Shown here: piece after piece, positions 17,225 to 25,700 of the stretch
How the letters are laid out: each line of letters begins with the position of its first letter
How positions within the stretch are numbered: the first letter of the stretch is position 1
Assembly: GCA_036502005.1 (NCBI GenBank)
Contig: DASXZH010000024.1
Location: forward strand, 1-63,958
Origin: DASXZH01 sp036502005
GTDB taxonomy: Bacteria; Armatimonadota; Fimbriimonadia; Fimbriimonadales; Fimbriimonadaceae
Direction: 5' to 3'
DNA: 63,958 nt
Position numbers and translations under genes: made by a program
Notes under the pieces: generated by a model
What the model saw: only the letters and a program-made list of their open reading frames with translations
What the model was told of the DNA's origin: nothing
The model's database searches: none

Positions 17225-17599
17225 TCAGCGCGGCCAAGCGCCGTTGGTGGTCTTCAGCCTCGCCTGTTCCACGCACTCGTGAATGACATCGTGCCCATAT
17301 TGCCTGGCAAGGGCTTGTTTGATGATTGAGTTGTAAGTCTTTGCGTACATCTGGGTTCCCTCGTCGACGGTGCAACCTGCCACTTCATCGGTTCGGATCC
17401 CGTATTTCGTGAGCAGAAGCCTTGAACCGGACGACGAACCGAATATGGTCAAACCATATGTGAGATATCTGGGCCGATTTAGTAGGAGATCGATGTGGGC
17501 CTGGATGTATCCTAAGGGCGGCGATGGGATAACCAAAAATAGGAACAGGAAAATGGAGGCGATGAGGATTCTTCGCCGCTTCAGGCGTCGTCTCCACAA
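17225..17599 (-). CDS. small membrane-anchored hypothetical protein
   Basis: Not recognised. 124 residues with a basic start (MWRRRLKRRR) and one strong hydrophobic segment at 11-30, then a soluble part with VAGCTVDEGTQMYAKTYNSIIKQAL. Likely a single-pass inner-membrane protein or uncleaved export signal. No neighbours in the same direction suggest a role. Confidence 0.5.
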   Translation of the reverse strand: MWRRRLKRRRILIASIFLFLFLVIPSPPLGYIQAHIDLLLNRPRYLTYGLTIFGSSSGSRLLLTKYGIRTDEVAGCTVDEGTQMYAKTYNSIIKQALARQYGHDVIHECVEQARLKTTNGAWPR

Positions 17600-17685
17600 A
17601 CTTTCTTTCCGCTTTGAGGCTCCATTAACTTATTATCCTGCAGCTCTCCGATTTTTTGGGTCCTTTAAGTGAACTGAGGCTATTC

Positions 17686-17823
17686 CGTCGCGAAGCTCTG
17701 GACTGCGAAAGCTTGCTTTCGCTTCAAACAAGGAAGCTTGCTTCCGACGCAAGCCTTTTGCGCGGCAGCAAGCTGCCTGATCTAGAGCGAAAGCAAGCTT
17801 TCGCAGTCCGGAGCTTCGCGACG
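17686..17823. repeat. variable-stem palindromic element with 37-bp terminal inverted repeats
   Basis: The first 37 and last 37 bp are reverse complements with one mismatch, starting CGTCGCGAAGCTC and including the hairpin CGAAAGC-TT-GCTTTCG. Inside are GGAAGC-TT-GCTTCC and GGCAGC-AA-GCTGCC hairpins. The 44490-44637 copy shares the left end but has a different right-hand stem. Confidence 0.9.
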
Positions 17824-17875
17824 GATGAGGCCATGTTTAGCAGTCGGGACCTTCGAAGGAAGCCCAATGCTATGC

Positions 17876-18265
17876 TCATACTTCTTCGATATACGCATCA
17901 ACTTCGATCTCCACAAGCATCTCCGGTGAGATGAGCTTGCTGATTTGAATCATAGAAGTTGCGGGGCGGATGGTGCCGAATATCTCACCGTGAGCTTTGC
18001 CGACCATTTCCCAGTCCCTATCGATATCAATCACATAGGTGCGCGTGCGAATCACGTCCGAAAACTCCGCCCCAACAGCGCCCAGCGCCCGCTGGATATT
18101 TTTTAGGACCTGAACCGTTTGGTCATACGCGTTGTCTCCCACAACTTCGCCGTTCTCATCGGTTGCCGTTGTTCCGGAAACGCTCACAAAGTTCCCGGCG
18201 CGGATCGCTCGGGAATAACCCACGATGGGCTCCCATTTTGTGTTAGTCGAATAGCGCTGTCTCAC
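17876..18265 (-). CDS. RidA family protein (enamine/imine deaminase)
   Basis: 129-residue YjgF/YER057c/UK114 protein, a trimeric cytoplasmic enzyme that hydrolyses reactive enamine/imine intermediates. Recognised from VSVSGTTATDENGEVVG, IRTRTYVIDI with the carboxylate-binding Arg, and the C-terminal MLVEIEVDAYI. It lies at the end of a minus-strand run that starts with nuoA; coupling is possible because gaps are short. Confidence 0.9.
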   Translation of the reverse strand: MRQRYSTNTKWEPIVGYSRAIRAGNFVSVSGTTATDENGEVVGDNAYDQTVQVLKNIQRALGAVGAEFSDVIRTRTYVIDIDRDWEMVGKAHGEIFGTIRPATSMIQISKLISPEMLVEIEVDAYIEEV

Positions 18266-18293
18266 GCTTTATGGTAGCACTGGAAGAACTGGC

Positions 18294-18565
18294 TCACTTC
18301 GCCGTGGTGGGATCTATGATCGTCTTAACTTCGGAAATGGAATTGGCGGGAAATCCACCCATTTCAGCATGCTTCTTAACCGTTTCCTTGTCCGGAGCGA
18401 TGTAAACGCAGTAAATCTTGTCCGGTGTAACAAAGCTTTCTAGCCACTGAATTTTGGGGCCAAGTTCGTTCAGAACTCCACAAGATTTGTGGCTGATGGC
18501 GGATAAATCGCTTTCGCTTAAGTTTCCCGCACCCGGGATTCTCTTTCAATTACATATTTGGGCAT
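18294..18565 (-). pseudogene. DUF4242 (SCO4226-like) gene with a one-base frameshift
   Basis: The ATG at 18565 with AAGGAG upstream gives MPKYVIERE, then a stop a few codons later. Shifting frame by one base at about 18540 restores IPGAGNLSESDLSAISHK, then CGVLNELGPKIQWLESFV, IYCVYIAPDKETVKKHAEMG and SEVKTIIDPTTAK with a TGA stop: a complete 90-residue member of the SCO4226-type (nickel-binding, DUF4242) family. The lost base would be one A in a short A run (GAGAATCCC for GAGAAATCCC). It may be a real mutation or a sequencing error. Confidence 0.85.
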
Positions 18566-18596
18566 TGTTGCAACTCCTTGTTTGAAGAGGATTATG

Positions 18597-19217
18597 CTAC
18601 TTTAAATCAGAGGGATTGTCAAGCTGGATCCGAACCAATCGGTCCAGCAACTTCTCTTTAACCGCGGGCCATTCAGAGTCTAAAATGCTGTAAAACACGG
18701 TGCTGCGCTGGTAGCCATCGTAGCAAATGGTGTGCTGGCGCATGGTGCCTTCTTTTACGCAACCCAGCTTTTCCATGGCTTTTTGGCTTTGAATATTCCT
18801 TAAATCCGTTCTGAACTGCACCCGGATGCAGCCTAGGTTTTCAAAGGCGTGGATAAGCATCAAAAGCTTGGCGGAGGGGTTGATAAAGGTGCGTTGGTAA
18901 GGCGCGGCGATCCAAGTTCCGCCAATCTCCAAGCTCCGGTGCTCCATTCGGACGTCCATAAATGAACTAGATCCGACGGCCTCGCCCGTTGCCGGTAAGA
19001 CCATGGCGAAGGGCATGTAAATCGAGCTTGCCATAAGGTTTTCGATGTTGTCGACAAAGTGTTCGTAGGTTTGAAGTCCGGCCCACATATTGTTGGGGCG
19101 TAGGACCTCGAGATCCGCGTAACGCCACAGGTTCTCTCCGTGATCCATGGATAGTGGCTCCAGCCGAAGCCGTTGGCCCGTTAGGCAATGAGGATGTAGG
19201 TCGGCTCGGCCGCTCAC
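18597..19217 (-). CDS. GNAT acetyltransferase, RimJ/RimL type
   Basis: 206 residues of the acetyl-CoA-dependent RimL-like branch. Typical marks are TGQRLRLEPLSMDHGENLW at the start, IGGTWIAAPYQRTFINPSAKLLMLIHAFENLGCIRVQF and the NIQSQKAMEKLGCVKEGTMRQH cofactor-binding end. Starts in an ATGA overlap with the nuoE stop, so it is translated with the nuo genes. Substrate unknown. Confidence 0.9.
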   Translation of the reverse strand: MSGRADLHPHCLTGQRLRLEPLSMDHGENLWRYADLEVLRPNNMWAGLQTYEHFVDNIENLMASSIYMPFAMVLPATGEAVGSSSFMDVRMEHRSLEIGGTWIAAPYQRTFINPSAKLLMLIHAFENLGCIRVQFRTDLRNIQSQKAMEKLGCVKEGTMRQHTICYDGYQRSTVFYSILDSEWPAVKEKLLDRLVRIQLDNPSDLK

Positions 19218-19822
19218 TTCTCTTTGCCGCTGATTTGCGCTTTCACGATTTCATCGGCAAGCTGAATCACGGTTGATTCCTGCTTTTTGCGAAGCATGTC
19301 CAGCAGGGAATCCATTTTCTGCTCGTCTACGGGGCCGTGATACTGGTCGCCGATTTGGAGAACGGGAGCGCGGTCGCAAGCGTCCAGGCACTCTACTTCT
19401 TCGAGGGTGAACATGCCGTCTTCGGTTGTTTCGCCGTGGGTGATCCCAAGCTTCTTCTGAAGGTATTCATAAAGACGGTAGGCGCCACACACTTGGCATG
19501 CGATGCACGTGCAGACTTCGATCTTGTGTTTGCCTGGCTTGTGAGCCGTGTTGTACATGGTGTAGAACGTGGCCACGCCTTCGATCTCGGCATAGCTGCG
19601 CTTTAGGCGCACGGCCACTTCGGCAATGGCTTCGCCAGATAGGAACCCGCCGTATTCGCGTTGCGCGATCCAAAGAGCAGGGAGGATGCAGGCTTTGAGA
19701 GTGGGGTAGTGAGTTTTTAACTCCTCCAACTCATCGATGGCTCGCTGGGAGAATTTGAAAGCGACGTCCTCGGGCTTGGGGGGTCTGGGGCGCTGGGCGC
19801 CAAGAGAAAGTAGCTCGCTCAA
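19214..19822 (-). CDS. nuoE: NADH-quinone oxidoreductase subunit E
   Basis: 24-kDa 2Fe-2S subunit of complex I's NADH module, 202 residues. The cluster ligands are in EVCTCIACQVCGA (C-X4-C, with extra Cys nearby) and VECLDACDRAPVLQIGD (C-X3-C). The N-terminal helical part (FKFSQRAIDELEELKTHYP) is typical. The 192-bp gap to nuoD is occupied by an inverted pair of heptad arrays. NuoF and NuoG do not follow. Confidence 0.95.
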   Translation of the reverse strand: MSELLSLGAQRPRPPKPEDVAFKFSQRAIDELEELKTHYPTLKACILPALWIAQREYGGFLSGEAIAEVAVRLKRSYAEIEGVATFYTMYNTAHKPGKHKIEVCTCIACQVCGAYRLYEYLQKKLGITHGETTEDGMFTLEEVECLDACDRAPVLQIGDQYHGPVDEQKMDSLLDMLRKKQESTVIQLADEIVKAQISGKEK

Positions 19823-19855
19823 CTGGTGGCCTCCGCCTTGAGATTATGGTGCGCG

Positions 19856-20022
19856 AGTCGGAAGTCGAAAGTCGAATGTCGAAAGCCAGACGTTCGCTCC
19901 AAAGTAATGTTAAATGTCGAATTCTGTTCCAAAGACAACTCCCTAACTATTCCCTCTTTCAAATTGGCTCTCTGCTCTGATTTTCTCTTTCGACCTTCGA
20001 CCTTCGACCTTCGACTATCGAT
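19856..20022. repeat. inverted pair of heptad arrays between nuoE and nuoD
   Basis: Left arm 19856-19890: AGTCGGA, AGTCGAA, AGTCGAA, TGTCGAA, AGCCAGA. Right arm 19988-20022: TTTCGAC, CTTCGAC three times, TATCGAT. The last unit of the right arm forms the final codons and TAG stop of nuoD. Confidence 0.85.
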
Positions 20023-21241
20023 CTATTTCCCCTAAAACAATATCGATGCTGCCGATGATGGCGATGAGGTCAGCGATAAGTCTGCCCTCGGCCAAAATCT
20101 CAAGCGCCTTTAAGTTCATCAAACTGGGTGGGCGCTCGTGCCAACGGTACGGGCGGTTGCTGCCGTCGCTAATTATATAGAAGCCAAGTTCGCCCTTTGG
20201 CCCTTCCACGGCGGCGTAGGCTTCGCCTACCGGCGGGTGGTAGCCCTCTGTGTAAAGCTTAAAGTGGTGAATTAGCGATTCCATCGAGTTATCAAGCTCG
20301 TGGCGTGGTGGAGGAACGATCTTACGGTCCGAACTGCTCCAATCTCCCTCAGGCAGGCCATCTATAGCCTGGTGCAGAATCTTGCAGCTTTCTTTCATCT
20401 CCGCAATGCGGACTAGGAAGCGATCGTAAACATCGCCTTTGGTACCAGTCGGAATTCCGAAATCGAACTCTTCATAACAGCAGTAAGGATTGCTCTTGCG
20501 GAGGTCCCAAGCTACGCCACTGCCGCGGGCGATTGGCCCGGATGCTCCGAGATCCATGCAGAGCCTGGGAGACATGATCCCAACGTTGTAGGTTCGCTCT
20601 TTCCAAATGGGGTTTTCGACGAGCAAGCCCTCGACAATCTCGAGTTCTTTCGGAAACTCCTCAAGGAAGTCTCGCAGTTTGGCTTCAAATCCTTCCGGAA
20701 TATCGCCGCGAAGTCCGCCCGGAACGATCCAGCTCGGCATCATGCGAACGCCGGCAAACAGCTCGAACAGGTCCAGAATGTATTCGCGCTGCTGAAAGAT
20801 ATAGAAAAACGGGGTCATGGCGCCCATGTCCAGACCGTGGGTTCCAAGCCAAACGCAGTGGCTGGCGATTCGGCTGAGTTCGGCCAGGATTACGCGAAGG
20901 TAGCTGCCTCGGCGAGGGATCTCGCAGCCTAGCAGCTTTTCAACGGCAAGGGCATGGGCCAGGTTGTTGCCATTGGCGTTCAGGTAATCCATGCGGTCGG
21001 TCATGACCACGCACTTGTGATACTGCTGGTACTCGGCTTCTTTTTCCATGCCGGTGTGCAGATATCCGATTACGCACTGGCACTTAATAATGACCTCGCC
21101 TTCGAGCTCGCAGATGAGTCTAAGAACGCCGTGAGTGGAAGGATGCTGAGGACCGATGTTGACGACCATGGTGTCGTCGCCGGTCCGCTCGAACATCGTT
21201 TCGGTGGACGGCATGAAAACGCTTGTGCTTTGTTTATCCAT
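20015..21241 (-). CDS. nuoD: NADH-quinone oxidoreductase subunit D
   Basis: 49-kDa quinone-site subunit of complex I, 408 residues, peripheral arm at the membrane face. Recognised from NIGPQHPSTHGVLRLICELEGE, GYLHTGMEKEAEYQQYHKC, DRMDYLNANGNNLAHALAVEKLL, and the C-terminal GELGFYIISDGSNRPYRWHERPPS. It starts in a TAATG overlap with the nuoC stop. The stop codon lies in a heptad repeat, so the last residues may have been set by the repeat. Confidence 0.97.
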   Translation of the reverse strand: MDKQSTSVFMPSTETMFERTGDDTMVVNIGPQHPSTHGVLRLICELEGEVIIKCQCVIGYLHTGMEKEAEYQQYHKCVVMTDRMDYLNANGNNLAHALAVEKLLGCEIPRRGSYLRVILAELSRIASHCVWLGTHGLDMGAMTPFFYIFQQREYILDLFELFAGVRMMPSWIVPGGLRGDIPEGFEAKLRDFLEEFPKELEIVEGLLVENPIWKERTYNVGIMSPRLCMDLGASGPIARGSGVAWDLRKSNPYCCYEEFDFGIPTGTKGDVYDRFLVRIAEMKESCKILHQAIDGLPEGDWSSSDRKIVPPPRHELDNSMESLIHHFKLYTEGYHPPVGEAYAAVEGPKGELGFYIISDGSNRPYRWHERPPSLMNLKALEILAEGRLIADLIAIIGSIDIVLGEIDR

Positions 21242-21843
21242 TAGCGTCCGCTCACCTCATCAGAACCAGTTTTTCCTTCAAAACTTTCTCCCGCATGAGG
21301 CATTGAAACGTCTTCGACGGCTGGGCCCCGAGAACCTTTATCGAAGAGGACATCTTCGCCGCCGAGAGGATACTCCTTGCGGAGTGGGTAGCCGACCCAG
21401 TCGTCGGCGAGTAAAAACCTTCCCGTTTGTTCGTTGCCTTCAAAAATGACGCCGTACAGATCGTTGATCTCGCGCTCCGGGTACTCCGCGCCAATAAAGA
21501 CATTTTTTACAGTGGGAACCGAGTGTCCATCATCCACGCCGATTTTCACAAAAATGCGGGAGAAGTGCTTTAGGGACATTAGGTTGTAAACAACCTCGAA
21601 CCGCTCGGTTAAATCGCGTTCGTGTGGCCAGCGGCTGTAATCGACCCCAAGGCATTCGCTGAAATAGCTGTACTGCAGGTCTTCGTCGTTTTTTAGAAGC
21701 TCGATGACGTCGGCGATGATTTCGCGCTTTACGCAGAGGTAGGTCTCGTCTCGAAATGTCTTTACTTTCAGAAGGCCGTCGCCAAACTTATCGCGGACTT
21801 TCGAAGCTTCCATCCGCTCATCGCCCATTATCGGAACCGGCAT
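21241..21843 (-). CDS. nuoC: NADH-quinone oxidoreductase subunit C
   Basis: 30-kDa subunit of complex I, 200 residues. The family signature is EYPEREINDLYGVIFEGN followed by LLADDWVGYPLRKEYPLGGEDVLF. It starts in a TAATG overlap with the nuoA stop, leaving no room for nuoB, which normally lies between the two. An internal start (MGDERMEASK) is also possible. Confidence 0.96.
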   Translation of the reverse strand: MPVPIMGDERMEASKVRDKFGDGLLKVKTFRDETYLCVKREIIADVIELLKNDEDLQYSYFSECLGVDYSRWPHERDLTERFEVVYNLMSLKHFSRIFVKIGVDDGHSVPTVKNVFIGAEYPEREINDLYGVIFEGNEQTGRFLLADDWVGYPLRKEYPLGGEDVLFDKGSRGPAVEDVSMPHAGESFEGKTGSDEVSGR

Positions 21844-22298
21844 TAAAGGGCACCCGCCTGCTCAAGGGCAAAACTGTCTACGGGAACCTCGTCGTTAGGC
21901 GGGAGGCTTCTTTCTTCAATGGTGTGGCTGTCGTCCCAGTTGATAGCGCCAACCCGGATCACATAAAGGTAGCCAACCACCCAGGTGACCATATAGAGCG
22001 CAACCTCGGTAAAGGAAAAGACTTTAAACGCTGTGGTAGCCGATTTGAAGATCGTCATCCAACTCCACAGGAACACCACTTCGATGTCGAAGAGGATGAA
22101 CATGATGGCTACAAGATAGAACTGGATGGGAAATCTTTCGCGTGCGTTGCCTTCTGGCTGAACGCCGCATTCGTATGGAGAGCTCTTGTAGGGAGTGTTC
22201 TTTTTGGGCCCAAGTAGCCAGCTGAGGCTTACCATTGCTCCGCAAATAATGGCGGTTAGGATGATAAGAACGAGGATGCCGAGGTATTGACCCTGCAT
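21843..22298 (-). CDS. nuoA: NADH-quinone oxidoreductase subunit A
   Basis: Membrane subunit of complex I, 151 residues with three transmembrane helices. The conserved loop is YKSSPYECGVQPEGNARERFPIQFYLVAIMFILFDIEVVFLW. I start at MQGQYLGILVLI because the open frame upstream to 22448 encodes a Pro-rich stretch made by a heptad array (22342-22397), not protein sequence. First gene of the truncated nuo run. Confidence 0.95.
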   Translation of the reverse strand: MQGQYLGILVLIILTAIICGAMVSLSWLLGPKKNTPYKSSPYECGVQPEGNARERFPIQFYLVAIMFILFDIEVVFLWSWMTIFKSATTAFKVFSFTEVALYMVTWVVGYLYVIRVGAINWDDSHTIEERSLPPNDEVPVDSFALEQAGAL

Positions 22299-22341
22299 GA
22301 GTTTAAGTTTACCTTTGAATAGCGGGTAGACAATAGCCAAA

Positions 22342-22397
22342 TTGGGGATTGCGGATGGGGGATGGGGGATAAGGGTTGGCGGATGACGGATAGAAAC
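22342..22397 (+). repeat. heptad tandem array in the nuoA leader
   Basis: Eight units in exact 7-base phase: TTGGGGA, TTGCGGA, TGGGGGA, TGGGGGA, TAAGGGT, TGGCGGA, TGACGGA, TAGAAAC. It lies about 45 bp upstream of the nuoA start. Confidence 0.85.
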
Positions 22398-22750
22398 TGA
22401 CTCCTGGCGGGCATACGAAAAACGGCAGGACGGTGGGGGTAATACCATCCAGTTTTTTCGGAGGTGAACCTAATCACCTGTGTCGTCCCCTTTGGGGCTT
22501 TAAGAAGAAAGGCCGCTACGTTACCAGGCCTTCAGCGTTCGCTAAGTCTTCTCGACCCTTTGGGCCTGCATCATTGGGCGACTTTTGAGTTCGATTCTTG
22601 AAAAACTGGATGGCATTAGGACGGTGGGGGCCCAGGGCCTCCGGCCCAAATCCCGATGCCGGAGGCATCACAGAGCTTAGCCCCGGGTTGAGCGGCGCCG
22701 ACGCAGTCGGCGCAAGCGACACCCGGGGAAGATCGCCAACAACCCAATTA

Positions 22751-22805
22751 GGCAAATCGTTCAACTATCGAACTTCAAGAAGATCCGATAGTTGAACGAT
22801 TTGCC
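22751..22805. repeat. 20-bp perfect inverted repeat
   Basis: GGCAAATCGTTCAACTATCG at 22751-22770 and its exact reverse complement at 22786-22805 flank a 15-base loop. The outer half recurs as the palindrome at 63058-63078 (GCAAATCGTT...AACGATTTGC). No T-run follows, so it is a repeat rather than a terminator. Confidence 0.85.
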
Positions 22806-22990
22806 GGGAAGGGAACGGAGCGCCAACGTCCTTCGCTTCGCGTAGGATGACAACCCTCGCGGACTCGCTATTTGAACCGGCCAACTAAAGATGCATTCAT
22901 TGGCATCTCGCCCCAATATGAGAGCTTTTAACTCTCCATTTGCGAGTGCGTGCTCAACCAATCTTCTACAATATTCAAAGCCTAAAGCCC

Positions 22991-24010
22991 ATGCCGTCTT
23001 TCACCGAAATCTTAACGCCCTTACTTGAGGGTCAGAACCTGTCCTTCGATCAGGCGCGTGAACTCATGGCATTCCTAACGAGCGGCGAAGCGAGCGAAGG
23101 CCAAATAGGCAGCGCCTTAACCGCTTTAAAGATTAAAGGGGCGACGGCCACCGAACTGGCCGGATTCTCGCAGGTAATGCGGGACAACGCTCATTCGCCT
23201 GCTCATAGCTTGGAGAACCTGGTAGATACCTGCGGCACCGGCGGCGGCGTTCCTAGCTTCAATATTTCGACGGCATCTTCGTTCGTGGCGGCCGCTGCTG
23301 GAGTCAAAATCGCCAAGCACGGGAACCGGGGTGTAACGAGCGCCTACGGCAGCGCGGACGTGTTGGAAACCCTTGGCGCAAAGGTGCAAACCGAATGGGA
23401 CGTTTTGGTAAGGATGCTCAGCCAGACGGGGATCGGCTTTATGTTCGCACCGGCTCACCATCCAGCGATGCGGCATGTTGGCAAAACTCGCAAGGATTTG
23501 GGCTTTCGAACGGTCTTTAATCAGCTTGGCCCTTTGGCAAACCCGGCCGGTGCAAAGAGCCAACTAATAGGGGTTTATGATCCGACTTTGGCTTTTCCTA
23601 TGGCCGAAGCGCTTATGAAATTGGGGACCGAGCGTGCGCTCATCGCCCATGGAGAGGACGGCCTGGACGAGGTTTCGCCGGTGACGCCAACCAGGTTTGC
23701 GCTGTTATGGGATGGCGAGTTGAGTGAAGGCATTCTTAGTCCCAGCGGGTTTGGATTAAAACCGGTTTCGCCGCACGCCGTATTGCCGGGGGATTCGGCT
23801 CAGGCGAACGCCGAGCTAATGTTGGAAGCGATTACGGATTCTAGTTCGGAACGGAGTACTGCCATTCTGCCGAGTGCCGCTTGCGCGATTTGGATTGCAG
23901 GCATTACGCCCGATCGAAAGTCGGCTGCAGAGCTGGCGAGGGAAGTGGTTCGTTCCGGCGCGGCCCGGGAAAAACTGGAGAGCTTTATAAAGGAAAGCAA
24001 CACCCAATGA
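22991..24010 (+). CDS. trpD: anthranilate phosphoribosyltransferase
   Basis: Joins anthranilate and PRPP in tryptophan synthesis. 339 residues from the ATG at 22991 (MPSFTEILTPLLEG); the open frame extends upstream without family similarity. Marks are DTCGTGGG, KHGNRGVTSAYGSADVLE, and LGPLANPAGAKSQLIGVYDP. A TACAAT box at 22967-22972 would give a leader of about 11 bases. It overlaps trpC by ATGA. Confidence 0.96.
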   Translation: MPSFTEILTPLLEGQNLSFDQARELMAFLTSGEASEGQIGSALTALKIKGATATELAGFSQVMRDNAHSPAHSLENLVDTCGTGGGVPSFNISTASSFVAAAAGVKIAKHGNRGVTSAYGSADVLETLGAKVQTEWDVLVRMLSQTGIGFMFAPAHHPAMRHVGKTRKDLGFRTVFNQLGPLANPAGAKSQLIGVYDPTLAFPMAEALMKLGTERALIAHGEDGLDEVSPVTPTRFALLWDGELSEGILSPSGFGLKPVSPHAVLPGDSAQANAELMLEAITDSSSERSTAILPSAACAIWIAGITPDRKSAAELAREVVRSGAAREKLESFIKESNTQ

Positions 24011-24795
24011 GTGTGCTCAACCGCATTTTTGAAGAAAAGAAGCTGGAGGTTGCGGCGGCACGCTGCCGTGTTCCGGAGAGCGCTTTGCGCGGCCAAATGG
24101 AATCGGTTTCCGCCCCCAGGGGCTTTCGCAAGAAGTTGCTTGAAGCAAAAGGCTTGGCGCTCATCGCTGAGGTTAAGAAGGCAAGCCCATCCAAAGGATT
24201 GATACGGCCGGATTTCGATCCTGTTCAAGTGGCGACAGCCTATGAAAGCGCGGGAGCACAATGCCTATCGATTCTGACCGACGCGCCCAATTTCCAGGGC
24301 AGCTTGGAAAACCTGAAATTGGCCAGGGCCGCGACTTCTTTGCCCTGCCTTAGAAAAGATTTTATTTACGATCCCTATCAGGTTCTGGAAGCGCGGGCGT
24401 GGGGCGCAGATGCGATCCTCCTGATTGTGTCGATGCTTGAGAAGGGGCAACTGAAGGATTTGCATGATGAGGCAACCGAGTTAAGAATGGACGTGCTTGT
24501 GGAAGTCCACGACGAAGGGGAGACGGACATTGCCTTGGACTCACATTTCGATCTTATTGGCGTTAATAACCGAAATTTAAAGACGTTTGAGACCGATTTG
24601 GCAACCTCAAAGAAGCTGATCCCAAGGATTGCTCCGCACGCCCTTGCCGTGAGCGAATCGGCCCTCGAAACGCTATGCGATCTTCATGAAGTTGAGACGG
24701 CCGGGGCAAAAGCAGTGCTAATTGGCACCGCCTTTTGCGCGTCTATGGATATAAGGGCGAAAGTTCTAGAGGTTATGGGTTGGTCACAAGAGTAA
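24007..24795 (+). CDS. trpC: indole-3-glycerol-phosphate synthase
   Basis: TIM-barrel enzyme closing the indole ring, 262 residues. Conserved: LIAEVKKASPSKGLIRPDFDP, LSILTDAPNFQGSLENL, LPCLRKDFIYDPYQV, GVNNRNLKTFETDL and a phosphate-binding AVLIGTAFC. The ATG overlaps the trpD stop. Confidence 0.97.
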   Translation: MSVLNRIFEEKKLEVAAARCRVPESALRGQMESVSAPRGFRKKLLEAKGLALIAEVKKASPSKGLIRPDFDPVQVATAYESAGAQCLSILTDAPNFQGSLENLKLARAATSLPCLRKDFIYDPYQVLEARAWGADAILLIVSMLEKGQLKDLHDEATELRMDVLVEVHDEGETDIALDSHFDLIGVNNRNLKTFETDLATSKKLIPRIAPHALAVSESALETLCDLHEVETAGAKAVLIGTAFCASMDIRAKVLEVMGWSQE

Positions 24796-25385
24796 AGATT
24801 TGCGGGCTTACAAGAAGGGAAGACGTTGAGCTCGCGATAGAACTCGGCGCAAGCGCCGTGGGATTCATTTTTGAGCCGACCAGCAAAAGATATTTGAAAA
24901 CGGTGCCCGAATGGCTTTGCGAGCTTCCGCCCTATGTAAGCCGGGTCGCCGTTTATGGATTGGTGCCCGATTTCTTTAACGAGACCCAGTTTGAAAGCAT
25001 TCAGGCCTCGGGCTGGATGGATCCTCTCGCGCAGGACGAGATTTGTCGGCGGATTGAGGTTGTGAGGGTGAAACCAGGCGAGAACCCCAAGGTTATTGCC
25101 GACCGCGCTCAACACGCGGTGGCTTTGTTCTTGGACACCTATGTAGAAGGGAGCTACGGAGGAACCGGCAAGGCTGTGGATTGGGATTTGGCGGCCGAGG
25201 TTGTAAAGATCAGCAGAAAACCGGTGATTTTGGCCGGTGGGCTAACGCCGGATAATGTGGCGGAGGCCATTCGCAAGGTTCGGCCGTACGCCGTAGACGT
25301 TAGCAGCGGAGTGGAGTCTTCGCCGGGTGTCAAGGATCCGGAAAAGATGAGAGCCTTTTTTAAGGCCGTGTCTGAAATCTCGTAA
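24780..25385 (+). CDS. trpF: phosphoribosylanthranilate isomerase
   Basis: Third gene of the trpDCF run, 201 residues. Start is taken as TTG at 24780, overlapping trpC by 16 bp with GAGG upstream, giving MVTRVKICGLTRREDVE. The catalytic Cys is in VKICGLT and the general acid Asp in VALFLDTYVEGSYGGTGK. The end PYAVDVSSGVESSPGVKDPEKM is typical. trpB, trpA, trpE and trpG are not nearby. Confidence 0.95.
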   Translation: MVTRVKICGLTRREDVELAIELGASAVGFIFEPTSKRYLKTVPEWLCELPPYVSRVAVYGLVPDFFNETQFESIQASGWMDPLAQDEICRRIEVVRVKPGENPKVIADRAQHAVALFLDTYVEGSYGGTGKAVDWDLAAEVVKISRKPVILAGGLTPDNVAEAIRKVRPYAVDVSSGVESSPGVKDPEKMRAFFKAVSEIS

Positions 25386-25397
25386 ACTGGTGCTGCC

Positions 25398-25688
25398 GTG
25401 AGCTTGCCACCTGAACTTCAAGAAATTCTGACGTCAGATCCCGACGTCGATGGGGGTCTTTTACTGTTTAAAGGAACTCGCGTTCGGTTGTTCGATTACA
25501 TCATGTCCGACACCGTTGGTATCGAGCTTGACGAGTTCCTGGCTAAATTTCCTGAGGTGAAATTGGAGCAAATTCAAGCTTGGAACGAATGGGATGATGC
25601 ACAACGGCAAGGAAAGGATCCAGATGATCCGTATTCCTCGAGCCATTGCTGGCCCCTCAATATTTTTCCGGAAAAATGGATCGAGTAA
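25398..25688 (+). CDS. DUF433 family antitoxin-like protein
   Basis: 96 residues beginning with GTG, 12 bp after trpF. The core DPDVDGGLLLFKGTRVRLFDYI...LDEFLAKFPEVKLEQI matches the DUF433 winged-helix family, often the antitoxin of VapC/DUF5615-type pairs. No toxin partner follows on this strand, so it is an orphan or tied to the higBA pair opposite. The C-terminal tail WPLNIFPEKWIE has no match I know. Confidence 0.8.
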   Translation: MSLPPELQEILTSDPDVDGGLLLFKGTRVRLFDYIMSDTVGIELDEFLAKFPEVKLEQIQAWNEWDDAQRQGKDPDDPYSSSHCWPLNIFPEKWIE

Positions 25689-25700
25689 CGAACTCAACGA

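Larger units (their letters stand above)
22299..22990. other. 691-bp intergenic repeat block
   Basis: No gene. It holds a heptad array at 22342-22397, a GTCGTCCCCTTTGGGGC repeat near 22483, an inverted CTCAACC-family repeat at about 22655-22725, a 20-bp perfect inverted repeat at 22751-22805 and an end similar to the small element at 62977-63143 (GACAACCCTCGCGGACTCGC near 22850). A TACAAT box at 22967 belongs to trpD. Confidence 0.75.

Noticed and set aside
22299..22448. N-terminal extension of NuoA (Pro-rich HPPTLIPHPP)
   Set aside because: It is encoded by a heptad tandem array; NuoA proteins start at MQGQYLG-type sequence.
25398..25688. DUF433 gene as part of the trp operon function
   Set aside because: Adjacent only; the family is antitoxin-like and has no link to tryptophan synthesis.
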